Shown piece after piece: positions 1 through 11,715 of a stretch of 49,704 nt of DNA. The position numbers were made by a program, and so were the translations under genes. Source of the stretch: Alphaproteobacteria bacterium (GTDB lineage: Bacteria; Pseudomonadota; Alphaproteobacteria; Sphingomonadales; Emcibacteraceae); the NCBI GenBank assembly GCA_024280095.1, contig JAJRQU010000084.1:1-49704 (forward strand), given 5' to 3'. Each line of letters starts with the position of its first letter. The first letter of the stretch is position 1. The notes under the pieces were generated by a model. The model saw only the letters and a list, made by a program, of their open reading frames with translations, was not told the DNA's origin and ran no database searches.

Positions 1-42
1 AAATCCTGTTCTCACATATATTCAGCCTGAATTTATTGACAC

Positions 43-132
43 GGAGAGGTGGCAGAGCGGTTGAATGCACCAGTCTTGAAAACTGGCAAGGGTGCAAGCC
101 CTTCGAGGGTTCGAATCCCTCCCTCTCCGCCA
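43..132 (+). tRNA. tRNA-Ser (anticodon UGA)
   Basis: A complete class II tRNA decodes UCA serine codons. The acceptor stem GGAGAGG (43-49) pairs with CCTCTCC (122-128), followed by discriminator G and an encoded CCA (130-132). The anticodon stem CCAGT/ACTGG closes the loop CTTGAAA, which gives anticodon TGA. A long variable arm and a GGTTCGAATCC T-arm are visible, as expected for tRNA-Ser. The 90-nt length fits. It is not followed by another tRNA. Confidence 0.97.
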
Positions 133-235
133 CTCAAATCCCCCTTATTTGCCACAATCCCATAAAAGGAAAATATCTTGGTTGTAATCTACTCGCAACT
201 TGGTCAATCAAAAACTTAGCTACCTTTTTTATCAG

Positions 236-805
236 TCACTCCACAGCCACAAACGTTTGTTTTGTTAAAATCTCCGTTTCAGCATTTAGATCATAAACCA
301 TGCAATAAATTATATATTCTCCAAGCTCGTCTTTGGGCTCAATAATAGTACCTAGATAATTCACGCTTAGCTGCAATGTCCCTTTTGGCGGCGCGGGCTT
401 ATCTATCCAGGCCTCTATCATGTCCGTGGCGTGATATAATTTTCCTGAAGGGGTCACAACCTTATAGGCCAACCCCAATTTGCAATTATTTTTTTCATCA
501 GCTTTGCAACCTGTGAACAAAAGAAAAGAAACTATAGGATCCCCTTTTGAAACTTGTTTAGCAAGCTCAATATGAGCACCTTTAATCGATTTGTCCCAGT
601 TGTCCAAAAACTCTTCTGGCTTAGTGGTTAGCATCTGCATGACGCCCAATGAACCATTTGACTTCTGCCAGGGCTTTTCTGCTATTGCTTTGCCATCTTT
701 ATCCAACCAACCTTGCGGTTCCTCAAGATTCTGTCCTTGTACCGTCACTATGCCAATATAAATGATGCAGGTAATGACAATCACACGCCTGATTATAGAT
801 TTCAT
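236..805 (-). CDS. exported hypothetical protein
   Basis: I do not recognise this family. The product (about 189 residues from the ATG at 805) begins with a basic N-terminus and a hydrophobic stretch of about 15 residues, consistent with a signal peptide or membrane anchor ending near a VQGQN sequence, so it is probably periplasmic. The body is soluble, with two cysteines in an FTGCKADEKNNC segment that could form a disulfide, plus one later cysteine. A longer TTG-initiated frame reaches 817, but ATG 805 is preceded by GGGA at a good distance and gives a cleaner signal peptide. It lies downstream of the flippase gene on the same strand, about 80 bp away. No function can be inferred. Confidence 0.7.
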   Translation of the reverse strand: MKSIIRRVIVITCIIYIGIVTVQGQNLEEPQGWLDKDGKAIAEKPWQKSNGSLGVMQMLTTKPEEFLDNWDKSIKGAHIELAKQVSKGDPIVSFLLFTGCKADEKNNCKLGLAYKVVTPSGKLYHATDMIEAWIDKPAPPKGTLQLSVNYLGTIIEPKDELGEYIIYCMVYDLNAETEILTKQTFVAVE

Positions 806-885
806 TTCAATTCCCAAACTTTCATTTCTTTTATTTACGTCTACCCAGAAAATGATATCAAAACATTATCGGTTCAAAAATGAAA

Positions 886-2412
886 CTATTTATCTTTACG
901 GTCAAATTTCGTCATGAGCTTTGCCTTGTCACCGGCAGTCAGGCAGAAAGTGATAACAGAGAGAATATAGAGGAGGATAAGTAACGATATTCCAATGATG
1001 CTTCCGCTTCCGCCCAGAATATCGATGGGGGAATAATGGGAAAGCAGTTTAAACAACAGGCCACTGCCCACAGCCGCCAGAACCACTTTTAGCAAGCTCA
1101 TCTGCAACATATTAATCCCCATTAACCGCCGAACGGTAATGATCCGAACCAAATTCATCAAAATATATATGGCGCATAAGGCCATGGCGACGCCTTCGAC
1201 CCCAAGGTCAAGAACGGTAACAAAGACGGCGGCCAAAACCACATAGAGCGGCACCATAATAACCGATATAATAGGATTGAATATGGGATAGCGGTAAAGA
1301 ATAGGCATGTCCGTCATGCCAAAACCGCCGTTGACAGTCTCCCCAATCATCAAAAAGATCAGAATGATTCCGCTTGAAACCAGAAGGGCCTTTTCCGTAT
1401 CTTCGCCCGCAATCAACCCCATTAAAGCTTCGCCATAAAATACCGCAATCACCACAAGCAAACATTGCACCATTAATGTCCATCGGCTCACCATAACCAT
1501 TTGGCGTTCAACAACACTATAGTCATTCTCCACAAGGTTTTTGGACATAACCGGGGCAAGGATCGGATAAAAGCTTTGATAGATTTTCTCAACGCTTGTG
1601 GTGATCTGCTGGGCAACATTGTAAATGCCAAGCACCCCTTCGGCGAAGAAAAACTTAACGGTAAAAATATCCATCCGCATAAAAACCAACAGGGCCAGAT
1701 CATGAAAAGCCGTTGGCGCAGAGAATCTGCCCATATCGCGCATCAAGGCGATGCTTGGCCGAGCGGCAAGAAAATTCTTAAGGCTGAATAGCTGCGCGCA
1801 GCCCCATAAAGCCATCATTAACGCGGCAACTATGGAGGTGCCATATGCCATAATAAGGCCGACCTCTCCCATGCCCAAGAAATAAAATAACAGCATGGCA
1901 AAAAGTAAAACATAAGGCTCTATGAAACTTCTGGCCATCATTTCATATTTCATATTGCGCGAAAATCGCGTGCCGGCAAGGATAATGTCCACCATGGAAA
2001 TGACCAGAATGATAGGAACCAGCATTTTTAAACCCGGCAGCATTTCCGGGTAATCAAACCAGTGGGCAAGCTGCTGCGCGGACATTATAATAACGCCAAT
2101 CATCAATAATCCGACGATGAAGGAACATATCAGGGCGGCCGTGATCACCTCTTCTGATGTATGACCTTTGCTTACTTTATTATCCTGAATAAATTTGAAT
2201 AAAGAGCGTTTAAATCCAAAAACCGCTAAGGCCGCCCCTAATTCAACGATAGTGATGATAAAAATATACCGGCCATAAAGCTCCGCACCAAAAAGAGCCA
2301 TGACCAACAGAATAAACGGCAGGCGGGAGCTGAGGCGAACAATGAAGCCAAAAAAATTTACGCCCGCACCTTTTACAATATCTTTTTTGTCTTTATCTTC
2401 TGAAGGGGTCAT
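886..2412 (-). CDS. Wzx/MATE-like polysaccharide flippase
   Basis: A 508-residue, very hydrophobic protein with roughly 12-14 membrane-spanning segments. It resembles the MOP/PST superfamily of polysaccharide exporters, which flip lipid-linked oligosaccharides across the inner membrane. The N-terminal helix pair (about 12-55) and the charged loop near FSRNMKYEMMARSFIEP are typical. The C-terminus is short and basic and ends in the cytoplasm. No glycosyltransferase or polysaccharide cluster lies nearby in this window, so the substrate is unknown: it could be O-antigen, capsule or a lipid-II-like carrier. It is divergent from fhs, with 184 bp between. The family call is firm; the precise role is not. 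Confidence 0.85.
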   Translation of the reverse strand: MTPSEDKDKKDIVKGAGVNFFGFIVRLSSRLPFILLVMALFGAELYGRYIFIITIVELGAALAVFGFKRSLFKFIQDNKVSKGHTSEEVITAALICSFIVGLLMIGVIIMSAQQLAHWFDYPEMLPGLKMLVPIILVISMVDIILAGTRFSRNMKYEMMARSFIEPYVLLFAMLLFYFLGMGEVGLIMAYGTSIVAALMMALWGCAQLFSLKNFLAARPSIALMRDMGRFSAPTAFHDLALLVFMRMDIFTVKFFFAEGVLGIYNVAQQITTSVEKIYQSFYPILAPVMSKNLVENDYSVVERQMVMVSRWTLMVQCLLVVIAVFYGEALMGLIAGEDTEKALLVSSGIILIFLMIGETVNGGFGMTDMPILYRYPIFNPIISVIMVPLYVVLAAVFVTVLDLGVEGVAMALCAIYILMNLVRIITVRRLMGINMLQMSLLKVVLAAVGSGLLFKLLSHYSPIDILGGSGSIIGISLLILLYILSVITFCLTAGDKAKLMTKFDRKDK

Positions 2413-2480
2413 GCAAAATCACCAGACAGGTAAATGAAGTGCAAATTTTATTCCTTAAAGATTGGTGAAATTCAGACTGC

Positions 2481-2517
2481 ACGCTAACAGAATTTACCAT
2501 GACATTCAAGTTAGCGT
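2481..2517. repeat. 8-bp inverted repeat between flippase gene and fhs
   Basis: ACGCTAAC (2481-2488) and its exact complement GTTAGCGT (2510-2517) are separated by 21 bp in the divergent intergenic region. No T-run follows, so it does not look like a terminator. It could be an operator for fhs or for the flippase gene, or chance. Confidence 0.35.
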
Positions 2518-2596
2518 TAAACAGCTATTTTTGGCTTTTATATCTCCGCCAAGTTGGTTAATATAAACAAAATTTTAATCAAAGGAATTACGCCTT

Positions 2597-4294
2597 ATGA
2601 CATCCCATAAGATATCCAGGCCCTATCTTAGCGACATAGAAATAGCGCGCGCGGCAGCAGCCCTGCCAATAGATGATGTTGCTGAAAAAATTAATATCCC
2701 TGCCTCGGCCCTGATAAGATACGGCGATGATAAAGCTAAGGTGAAACTTGATTACATAGATAGCCTGAAAAACAAGCCGGACGGCAAATTAATATTGGTC
2801 ACGGCCATCACGCCGACACCTGCGGGCGAAGGCAAAACCACGACCACCGTTGGATTGGGCGATGGCCTGAACAAAATTGGCAAGAAAGCCATGATCTGCA
2901 TTCGCGAACCGTCCCTTGGCCCCTGTTTTGGTATGAAAGGCGGCGCGGCGGGCGGCGGTTATGCCCAAGTGATCCCCATGGAAGATATAAATCTTCATTT
3001 CACAGGTGATTTTCATGCCATAAGCGCCGCCAATAACCTTCTGGCGGCCTTAATTGACAATCATGTTTATTGGGAAAATGCCGCCGAGCTTGATACGCGG
3101 CGCATTACCTGGCGCAGGGTTCTGGATATGAATGACCGCTCTTTGCGCCAGATCACCACGTCTCAAGGCGGCGTTGCCAATGGTTACCCCCGTGAGGGCG
3201 GCTTTGACATCACTCCGGCATCAGAGGTCATGGCGTGTTTTTGTCTGGCAACTGATATGGCCGATTTACGCCGCAGGCTGGGCAAAATCATGGTCGGCTT
3301 TACCCGCAACCGCAAGCCCGTCTATGCCTGTGACGTTCTGGCCGATGGCCCGATGGTCGCCTTGCTCAAAGATGCCATGATGCCCAACATTGTTCAGAGT
3401 CTTGAACATAATCCTGCGTTCATTCACGGCGGGCCTTTTGCCAATATTGCCCATGGTTGTAACACGGTGATTGCCACCAAGGCCGCCTTAAAAATGGCCG
3501 ATTATGTTGTCACAGAGGCCGGATTTGGTGCTGACCTCGGGGCCGAGAAATTTTTTAACATTAAATGCCGTAAAGCCGGATTAAAGCCGGACGCCGCCGT
3601 TCTTGTGGCCACTATTCGCGCACTAAAAATGCACGGCGGCATTGGTAAAGAAGACTTAGGGTTAGAGAATATCTCTGCGGTTAAAAAAGGCTTGGAAAAC
3701 CTGAAACGTCATGTGGAAAATCTACGCAAATTTGGCGTCAAAGAAGTCGTCGCCATTAATCGTTTCCCGACTGATACCGATGCAGAAATCAAATGTGTCG
3801 TTGATGAATGTGCCAAGCTCGGCGTGAAAGCTATCGAGGCCACCCATTGGGCCGACGGAGGCGATGGCACCACAGAACTCGCGCGGCATATTGTCGATAT
3901 GGTCGATGGACAGGCAAGCAGTTTTCGGACGCTCTATAATGATGACATATCCCTCTGGACAAAGATTCAAACGGTGGCCCGTGAAATTTATGGGGCCAGT
4001 GAGGTGGTCGCGGATCAAAAAGTCCGTGATCAGATCAAACAATTTCAGAATCAGGGTGTTGGTCATTACCCGGTCTGCATGGCCAAAACCCAATATAGTT
4101 TCTCAACCGACCCCAACCTGAAAGGCAACCCAAAGGATCATGTGGTTCCGATCCGCGAAGTGCGCCTGTCCAACGGCGCTGAGTTCCTGCTCGTTGTCTG
4201 CGGCGACATCATGACCATGCCCGGCCTCCCCCGCACCCCCGCCGCTAATAATATTGAGGTAGATGAAAATGGACTGATTCAGGGGTTGTTTTAG
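2597..4294 (+). CDS. fhs: formate--tetrahydrofolate ligase
   Basis: This enzyme joins formate to tetrahydrofolate using ATP, making 10-formyl-THF for one-carbon metabolism in the cytoplasm. The 565-residue length is right for the monofunctional bacterial enzyme. The P-loop [12 protein letters not shown] sits at residues 73-84, followed by the family's [20 protein letters not shown] segment. [10 protein letters not shown] and the C-terminal [15 protein letters not shown] block are also typical. The start at 2597 has AAAGGA about 9 nt upstream. It stands alone, convergent with the Sel1 gene 26 bp downstream. It is sporadically distributed in alphaproteobacteria and usually works alongside FolD. 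Confidence 0.97.
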   Translation: MTSHKISRPYLSDIEIARAAAALPIDDVAEKINIPASALIRYGDDKAKVKLDYIDSLKNKPDGKLILVTAITPTPAGEGKTTTTVGLGDGLNKIGKKAMICIREPSLGPCFGMKGGAAGGGYAQVIPMEDINLHFTGDFHAISAANNLLAALIDNHVYWENAAELDTRRITWRRVLDMNDRSLRQITTSQGGVANGYPREGGFDITPASEVMACFCLATDMADLRRRLGKIMVGFTRNRKPVYACDVLADGPMVALLKDAMMPNIVQSLEHNPAFIHGGPFANIAHGCNTVIATKAALKMADYVVTEAGFGADLGAEKFFNIKCRKAGLKPDAAVLVATIRALKMHGGIGKEDLGLENISAVKKGLENLKRHVENLRKFGVKEVVAINRFPTDTDAEIKCVVDECAKLGVKAIEATHWADGGDGTTELARHIVDMVDGQASSFRTLYNDDISLWTKIQTVAREIYGASEVVADQKVRDQIKQFQNQGVGHYPVCMAKTQYSFSTDPNLKGNPKDHVVPIREVRLSNGAEFLLVVCGDIMTMPGLPRTPAANNIEVDENGLIQGLF

Positions 4295-4320
4295 AAAAAA
4301 TCAAGTGCCAGATGCCAGCA

Positions 4321-5979
4321 CTATATTGGATGTTCACTTAACCAGTTCGCGGCCATTTTATCAGCTTTTTTAATCTGATCTTCGCTCATTCTCCCCCCAA
4401 TGTTTTCCTTGTTTTTAACGGCCTTATATTCTCCGTTTTCGGCGGCGATATTAAACCACATATGGGCCAATATGACGTCTTTTCCAACAGCATTTCCTTT
4501 GGCATACATAGCACCTAAATTATTTTGCGATCGGGCGGACCCCTGTTCTGCCGCCTTATGAAACCAGTGAATGGCGGCCTTGTCGTTCTTTACAATAAAA
4601 TCACCTTTTAAATATGACATAGCGAGAAATTCCTGTGCCGGTCTATGTCCCTTTTTTGCAGACTTAGTAATCCAGTATAGATAGTTATCCCTATTTCTTG
4701 GCGTTCCATATCCATGGTAATATATGTAGGCGAGATTATGTTGAGCCATGACATCAGATTGTTTAGCGGCTTTTTCCAGCCAAATTTTTGCACGTTGATA
4801 ATCTTTAGAACGACCTTCACCCTGCAAATATATAAAACCCAAATTCGATTGTGCGCCTACGTGATTCTTTTTCGCCGCCAACGTGAGCCATTTTATAGCT
4901 TCGTCGTATTTTCGTTCTATTCCCACAGCTTTACGATAAAATATACCAAGATTAGCTTGAGAATTAACATTCCCTAAAACGGCGGACTTCTTAGTCCAAA
5001 ACAAGCCTTTTTCATAATTCTTGAGAACGCCGTCTCCCTCTAAATACATTGCACCAATCGATGCCGTTGCTTTTTTATGTCCTTTGTTTGCGGCTTTTTC
5101 AAATAACCCTGCAGCCGAGACATAGTTTTGACTTACATTTTCGCCAAAGTAATACATATTCCCAAGTTTATACTGAGCGTTAGCATTTCCATAATCGGAA
5201 GCTCTGGTCAGCCATTCAATAGCCTGCTCAATATCCTTTTCCACTGACAGCCCAAGTTCATACATGATACTAAGATTATATTGTGCTTTATGATTACCCT
5301 GTAGTGCTGCTTTAGAAAACCAGCCGAATGCTTCGGAAAAACCCTGAGGGACAGATTCAGCGTGATAATATATAACTCCCATATGAAATTGAGCATTACT
5401 ATCTCCATTATCGGCGGCTATCTGATACCATTTCAGAGATTCAGCAGCATCCTTGTGAACTAGCCCCTTTCCTTCCTTATACATCCGCGCAAGGCAATAT
5501 TGTGCCTGCGCGTGATTATTTTCGGCCGCCAGTTTAAGCCATTTAAAAGCTTCATTATAATTTTTGGTTATATATTTACCGTGGTAATATATTTTTCCGA
5601 TAAGGAATTGTGCGGTTTTATTCCCATTTCCAGCCGCAAGTCGAAACCATTTGATGGCTTCTGATTGATCTTTTGGGACACTATGCCCATTGAAATACAT
5701 TACACCTAAGCTAAATTGTCCACCGGCATGACCTCCTTCGGCGGCCCTGCGGTACCATCTAAAGGCCTCCTCTATATTTTTTTCTGTCTCAACCCCACCT
5801 TGGTACATAAGTCCAACCTTATGTTGTGCTTCGTGATTACCCATCTGGGCATCTATAAGATATTCATTAAACGCTAAAACTTTATCGTCTTCTGCTATAG
5901 TGACCTTTTTCATATCAGCGAAAGACACAAATATATGCGAAAAACAGAAAAATAAAATCAGACCAAGAAATCGTTGCAT
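4321..5979 (-). CDS. exported Sel1-repeat protein (13 repeats)
   Basis: A 552-residue protein with an N-terminal signal peptide (about 1-21, cleavage near VSFA) followed by 13 consecutive 36-residue Sel1-like repeats from about residue 52 to 520. Each has the AQ.xLG.xYxxG...xA..W...AA..G pattern. Sel1 repeats form an alpha/alpha solenoid used for protein-protein contacts, so this is a periplasmic or exported scaffold rather than an enzyme. A strong GGGGGTGAT ribosome-binding site precedes the ATG. Related proteins act in exopolysaccharide regulation, signalling or host interaction, but nothing nearby points to a partner. It is monocistronic. Confidence 0.9.
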   Translation of the reverse strand: MQRFLGLILFFCFSHIFVSFADMKKVTIAEDDKVLAFNEYLIDAQMGNHEAQHKVGLMYQGGVETEKNIEEAFRWYRRAAEGGHAGGQFSLGVMYFNGHSVPKDQSEAIKWFRLAAGNGNKTAQFLIGKIYYHGKYITKNYNEAFKWLKLAAENNHAQAQYCLARMYKEGKGLVHKDAAESLKWYQIAADNGDSNAQFHMGVIYYHAESVPQGFSEAFGWFSKAALQGNHKAQYNLSIMYELGLSVEKDIEQAIEWLTRASDYGNANAQYKLGNMYYFGENVSQNYVSAAGLFEKAANKGHKKATASIGAMYLEGDGVLKNYEKGLFWTKKSAVLGNVNSQANLGIFYRKAVGIERKYDEAIKWLTLAAKKNHVGAQSNLGFIYLQGEGRSKDYQRAKIWLEKAAKQSDVMAQHNLAYIYYHGYGTPRNRDNYLYWITKSAKKGHRPAQEFLAMSYLKGDFIVKNDKAAIHWFHKAAEQGSARSQNNLGAMYAKGNAVGKDVILAHMWFNIAAENGEYKAVKNKENIGGRMSEDQIKKADKMAANWLSEHPI

Positions 5980-6105
5980 ATCACCCCCATTTTGATAATT
6001 TCAATCTAGATTAGCACACCCGCCGCTAAATCAATATTAAAGTCAGGCTAATCACCATTCTGGCCGTCCAATGATTCTACGATGGCATGACCTTTTACTC
6101 ATCCC

Positions 6106-8155
<2,050 letters not shown>

Positions 8156-8258
8156 AATTTACCGTATGGTCGCCTTTTTTTGCTGAAAACTCAAGAGCGA
8201 AATTCTAAAATATCGATTTTTATGGGTTTTATGATGACATTTCTATATAACGCCCCCC

Positions 8259-8723
8259 ATGTTAGTCGAAATAGAAGAAATTAAAAGTCATATGAAAGTC
8301 GGGCAACGTCTGCTTGGGCTTGATCTGGGCAGCAAGACTATCGGCGTGGCGCTGTCAGATACCTTATGCAATATTGCCACTGCAATGGAAATCATCAGGC
8401 GCACCAAATTCACCAAGGATGCAGAGCGGCTTATCACAATTATTTCAGAACAAAATGTGGGGGGACTGATTTTAGGATTTCCCCTTAATATGGATGGTAC
8501 CGAGGGCCCCAGATGTCAATCAACCCGCCAATTTGCCGTCAATATATCTGAAAAAATTGACATACCTATTGCCTTTTGGGATGAACGGCTTTCTACCATG
8601 GCCGTCACCCGTACGCTGCTGGAGGCTGATGCCAGCCGCAAACGCCGCAAAGAATTGATCGATAAACTGGCGGCGGCCTATATCCTGCAAGGTGCTTTGG
8701 ACAAGCTTTCTTACGCGGGATAA
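8259..8723 (+). CDS. ruvX: RuvX/YqgF Holliday-junction resolvase-like nuclease
   Basis: An RNase H-fold nuclease of the YqgF/RuvX family, implicated in pre-16S rRNA 5' maturation and in Holliday-junction processing. The family motifs are all present: LGLDLGSKTIGVALSD (first catalytic Asp), GLILGFPLNMDGTEG, and FWDERLSTMAVTRTLLE with the catalytic DER, followed by a helix ending DKLAAAYILQ. The start is uncertain: ATG 8259 has no clear ribosome site, and ATG 8292 begins just before the first strand. It heads the rightward pyrimidine/DNA cluster and is divergent from thiC. Confidence 0.95.
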   Translation: MLVEIEEIKSHMKVGQRLLGLDLGSKTIGVALSDTLCNIATAMEIIRRTKFTKDAERLITIISEQNVGGLILGFPLNMDGTEGPRCQSTRQFAVNISEKIDIPIAFWDERLSTMAVTRTLLEADASRKRRKELIDKLAAAYILQGALDKLSYAG

Positions 8724-8828
8724 TTCCGGGTCTGTGGACAATAAGGGAAATTGACTTGCGCCCTCGGGGGTTTGTTCCTATAAAATGTCTTTTCAGTGAT
8801 AATGTAACAAGCTTTAAGGACTGAAAAT

Positions 8829-9794
8829 ATGTCAGAAGCCGACAATACGGCGGATTTCATCTTCCCCCATCAACATTTACTTGGCATTGAAGGCTTAAAA
8901 GAGCAGGATATAAATCATATTCTTGATCTTGCGGATCAATATGTCGAACAGAATAGAAGAACCAATAAAAAAACCAATATTTTGACAGGCCTGACCCAGA
9001 TAAATCTCTTCTTTGAAAATTCGACAAGAACGCGCATGTCTTTCGAGCTCGCGGGCAAAAGACTTGGCGCAGATGTGATTAATATGTCCAGCAGCGGATC
9101 ATCGATTACAAAAGGCGAAACTTTGCTGGACACAGCCTCTACGCTTAATGCCATGCAGCCTGATCTTCTGGTGGTTCGGCACGGCAGTTCGGGCGCCGTG
9201 ATGCTCTTGTCGCGAAAGGTCAACTGCGCTGTTTTGAACGCAGGCGACGGACAACATGAACATCCAACTCAGGCCCTTCTTGATGCCCTGACCATTCGGC
9301 GGCGCAAAGGAAAGATAGCGCGGCTTACAATTGCCATCTGCGGCGATATATTGCATAGCCGGGTTGCAAGATCCAATATCCATTTACTTAACATCATGGG
9401 CGCGCGCGTGCGCGTGATTGGCCCCGCGACCCTTGTGCCTGAAAATTTAAAGGAACTTGGCGCAGAGGTTTTTCATGATATGAAAGAAGGCCTTAAAGGC
9501 TGCGATGTTGTCATGATGCTGCGCCTTCAGACAGAACGTATGGCGGGCGGGTACTTCCCGACAATCAGTGAGTATTTTACGCTTTATGGTTTGGATTATA
9601 ACAAGCTGTCCGTTGCAAAACCTGATGCCATGATCATGCATCCCGGCCCCATGAACCGGGGCGTGGAAATTGATGCCGAAGTTGCCGATGACCTCACCCG
9701 CAGCGCCATTAAAGAACAGGTGGAAATGGGTGTCGCCGTCCGAATGGCCTGCCTTGATATACTCACGAGAAAGAAAAGAAGGACGGGGAAATGA
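8829..9794 (+). CDS. pyrB: aspartate carbamoyltransferase catalytic chain
   Basis: It catalyses carbamoyl phosphate plus aspartate to carbamoyl-aspartate, the first committed step of pyrimidine synthesis. The carbamoyl-phosphate loop STRTR is at residues 65-69, and HPTQALLDA and [12 protein letters not shown] are present. At 321 residues it is a normal class B-like ATCase chain. AAGGA precedes the ATG. The stop codon overlaps the next gene in an ATGA junction, implying translational coupling to the degenerate dihydroorotase. In related bacteria such inactive homologues form a complex with PyrB. No pyrI regulatory chain gene is present. Confidence 0.97.
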   Translation: MSEADNTADFIFPHQHLLGIEGLKEQDINHILDLADQYVEQNRRTNKKTNILTGLTQINLFFENSTRTRMSFELAGKRLGADVINMSSSGSSITKGETLLDTASTLNAMQPDLLVVRHGSSGAVMLLSRKVNCAVLNAGDGQHEHPTQALLDALTIRRRKGKIARLTIAICGDILHSRVARSNIHLLNIMGARVRVIGPATLVPENLKELGAEVFHDMKEGLKGCDVVMMLRLQTERMAGGYFPTISEYFTLYGLDYNKLSVAKPDAMIMHPGPMNRGVEIDAEVADDLTRSAIKEQVEMGVAVRMACLDILTRKKRRTGK

Positions 9795-11068
9795 GCGCAT
9801 ATACCCTCTATAAGAATGCCCGCCTTCTGGATCCTGAATCTGGATTGGATAGGGTCGGGCAGATCATGGCTCACAAAGGAGAAATTACGGCGCTGGGCAA
9901 AGAAATTACCGCCCCGAGTAATGCCACAGTTATAGATTGTCACGGCAAATGCCTTTGTCCCGGCCTGATAGATATGCGGGTATTTGTGGGTATTCCGGGG
10001 GCTGATTATAAAGACACCATAGAAAATACCGGCGATGCTGCCGCAGCGGGCGGCATCACCACAGTTTGCGTTCAGCCGGTAACCGATCAGATTATGGATG
10101 ATATGGCCCGTGTGGAATTTCTGGAAAATCGTGCCAAAAAAGCCAAAGTCAATTTCATTCCTTTTCCCGCCATTACCAAACGGCTCGAAGGAAAAGAAAT
10201 GGCCGAGATCGGCCTCATGAGCAAAGCTGGGGTCAAGGCCTTTACAGATGGCAACAAGAGCATTGCGAACCCGGCCCTGATGTCGCGTATATTGAAATAT
10301 GCCGCCATGTTTGACGCCTTAATCATCCAGCATTTAGCCGTCCCTGAATTATCCGAAAATGGTGTTATGAATGCCGGCGCGCTCGCCATACGCCTTGGAC
10401 TTCCCGGCATCCCTACAGCCGCTGAAACAATCATGCTGGAGCGGGATATCCGTCTGTTAAAATCAGTTTCCACACGGTATCATGCGGCGCAGATAACCTG
10501 CCAGGATAGTATAGAGGTCATGAAAACCGCGAAGAAAAACAAAATGAATGTCACCGCCGGCGTTGCTGTCGCGCATTTCGCGCTCAATGAATATGCCATC
10601 GAGGAATATCGCACATTCACCAAGATTTCTCCGCCGCTAAGGTCAGAAGAAGACAGGGTCGCCGTCGTGAATGCCCTGAAGGACGGCACCATTGATGTTA
10701 TCGTCAGCGGCCATGATCCCGAAGACCCTGAAAGCAAGAGAGTTCCCTATGAACTCGCTGAAGCCGGTGTTGTCGGCCTTGAAACCATGTTGCCTGTCGC
10801 GTTGGAACTCTATCATAATGGATTTATGTCTCTGCTTGACCTTCTTGCCAAAATGACCAGTAATCCAGCAAGGATCATTGGGCTGAAGGCCGGTCAGTTA
10901 AAGGCCGGCTATCCGGCGGATTTTTGTATTTTTGATCCTGATACGCCTCAGAGAATAGACCCCGAAACAATGGTGTCCCTGACCAAAAACACGCCTTTTG
11001 ACGGGCGGCCCGTACAGGGACGCATTCTTAAAACCATTGTGGCCGGAGAAATAATATTCGAGGTTTAA
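9791..11068 (+). CDS. dihydroorotase homologue lacking catalytic residues (PyrX/PyrC' type)
   Basis: The 425-residue amidohydrolase fold aligns with class I dihydroorotases, but the metal site is gone. The DxHxH motif after PGLID reads DMRVF (residues 61-65). The usual HCED segment reads QHLAVPELS, and the TDHAPH catalytic-Asp loop reads SGHDPEDP. It is therefore unlikely to hydrolyse dihydroorotate. This fits the class of inactive homologues (PyrX/PyrC') known in Pseudomonas to hold ATCase in an active assembly. It overlaps pyrB by 4 bp and is followed one base later by plsY. A true dihydroorotase must be encoded elsewhere. Automated annotation will probably call it pyrC. Confidence 0.9.
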   Translation: MSAYTLYKNARLLDPESGLDRVGQIMAHKGEITALGKEITAPSNATVIDCHGKCLCPGLIDMRVFVGIPGADYKDTIENTGDAAAAGGITTVCVQPVTDQIMDDMARVEFLENRAKKAKVNFIPFPAITKRLEGKEMAEIGLMSKAGVKAFTDGNKSIANPALMSRILKYAAMFDALIIQHLAVPELSENGVMNAGALAIRLGLPGIPTAAETIMLERDIRLLKSVSTRYHAAQITCQDSIEVMKTAKKNKMNVTAGVAVAHFALNEYAIEEYRTFTKISPPLRSEEDRVAVVNALKDGTIDVIVSGHDPEDPESKRVPYELAEAGVVGLETMLPVALELYHNGFMSLLDLLAKMTSNPARIIGLKAGQLKAGYPADFCIFDPDTPQRIDPETMVSLTKNTPFDGRPVQGRILKTIVAGEIIFEV

Positions 11069-11069
11069 T

Positions 11070-11687
11070 ATGTCAGTTTTAATCAATGATATTCCCTTAA
11101 ATTATTTTTTTATGTGCCTCATTGGCGGCTATATACTCGGCTCCCTCCCCTTTGGCATAATTTTAACGGGGCTCGCGGGTCAAGGCGACCTGCGTAAAAT
11201 TGGCTCCGGCAACATCGGGGCCACCAATGTCCTCAGAACCGGAAATAAACCTCTTGCCCTCGCCACCTTGTTTTTAGACGGCGGCAAAGGCGCCTTGGCC
11301 GTATTAATCGCCTATCTGATTTTTAACGAAATTGATCTATTGTATTTTGCTGGCGGCGGGGCTTTTTTTGGTCATCTATATTCTATTTTTCTGAAGTTCA
11401 AAGGGGGCAAAGGCGTGGCGACTTTCTTAGGCACCCTGCTCGCTATCAACTGGCCCCTTGGGCTTATCTGTTGCTTGATTTGGGGCGGCGTGATGTTGAT
11501 TTTCCGCATGTCTTCTCTTTCAGCACTTGTTGCTTCGGCATTGTCCCCCTTGATAAGTTATTTCATACTGGAGAATTCGGGACTTGCAATTTTTGCGGGC
11601 ATACTATGTATTATGATTTTCATAAGACATGCTGAGAATATCAAACGAATATTATCCGGTACAGAGCCAAGGATAGGCAAAAAATAA
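11070..11687 (+). CDS. plsY: glycerol-3-phosphate acyltransferase PlsY
   Basis: An integral inner-membrane enzyme that transfers the acyl group of acyl-phosphate to glycerol-3-phosphate, the first step of phospholipid synthesis. The 205-residue length and about five to seven membrane helices fit. The three signature loops are present: GYILGSLPFGIILTG, GSGNIGATNVLRT, and KFKGGKGVATFLG, plus the late RHAENIKRIL motif. It starts one base after the stop of the degenerate dihydroorotase gene, so it is co-transcribed. It depends on PlsX, which is not in this window. Confidence 0.97.
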   Translation: MSVLINDIPLNYFFMCLIGGYILGSLPFGIILTGLAGQGDLRKIGSGNIGATNVLRTGNKPLALATLFLDGGKGALAVLIAYLIFNEIDLLYFAGGGAFFGHLYSIFLKFKGGKGVATFLGTLLAINWPLGLICCLIWGGVMLIFRMSSLSALVASALSPLISYFILENSGLAIFAGILCIMIFIRHAENIKRILSGTEPRIGKK

Positions 11688-11715
11688 TCATTTAAGTTGG
11701 GGGTGGAAATCATAG

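Noticed and set aside
8724-8828. Sigma-70 promoter for pyrB with TTGACT and TATAAA
   Set aside because: The two boxes are about 22 bp apart, too far for a confident call.
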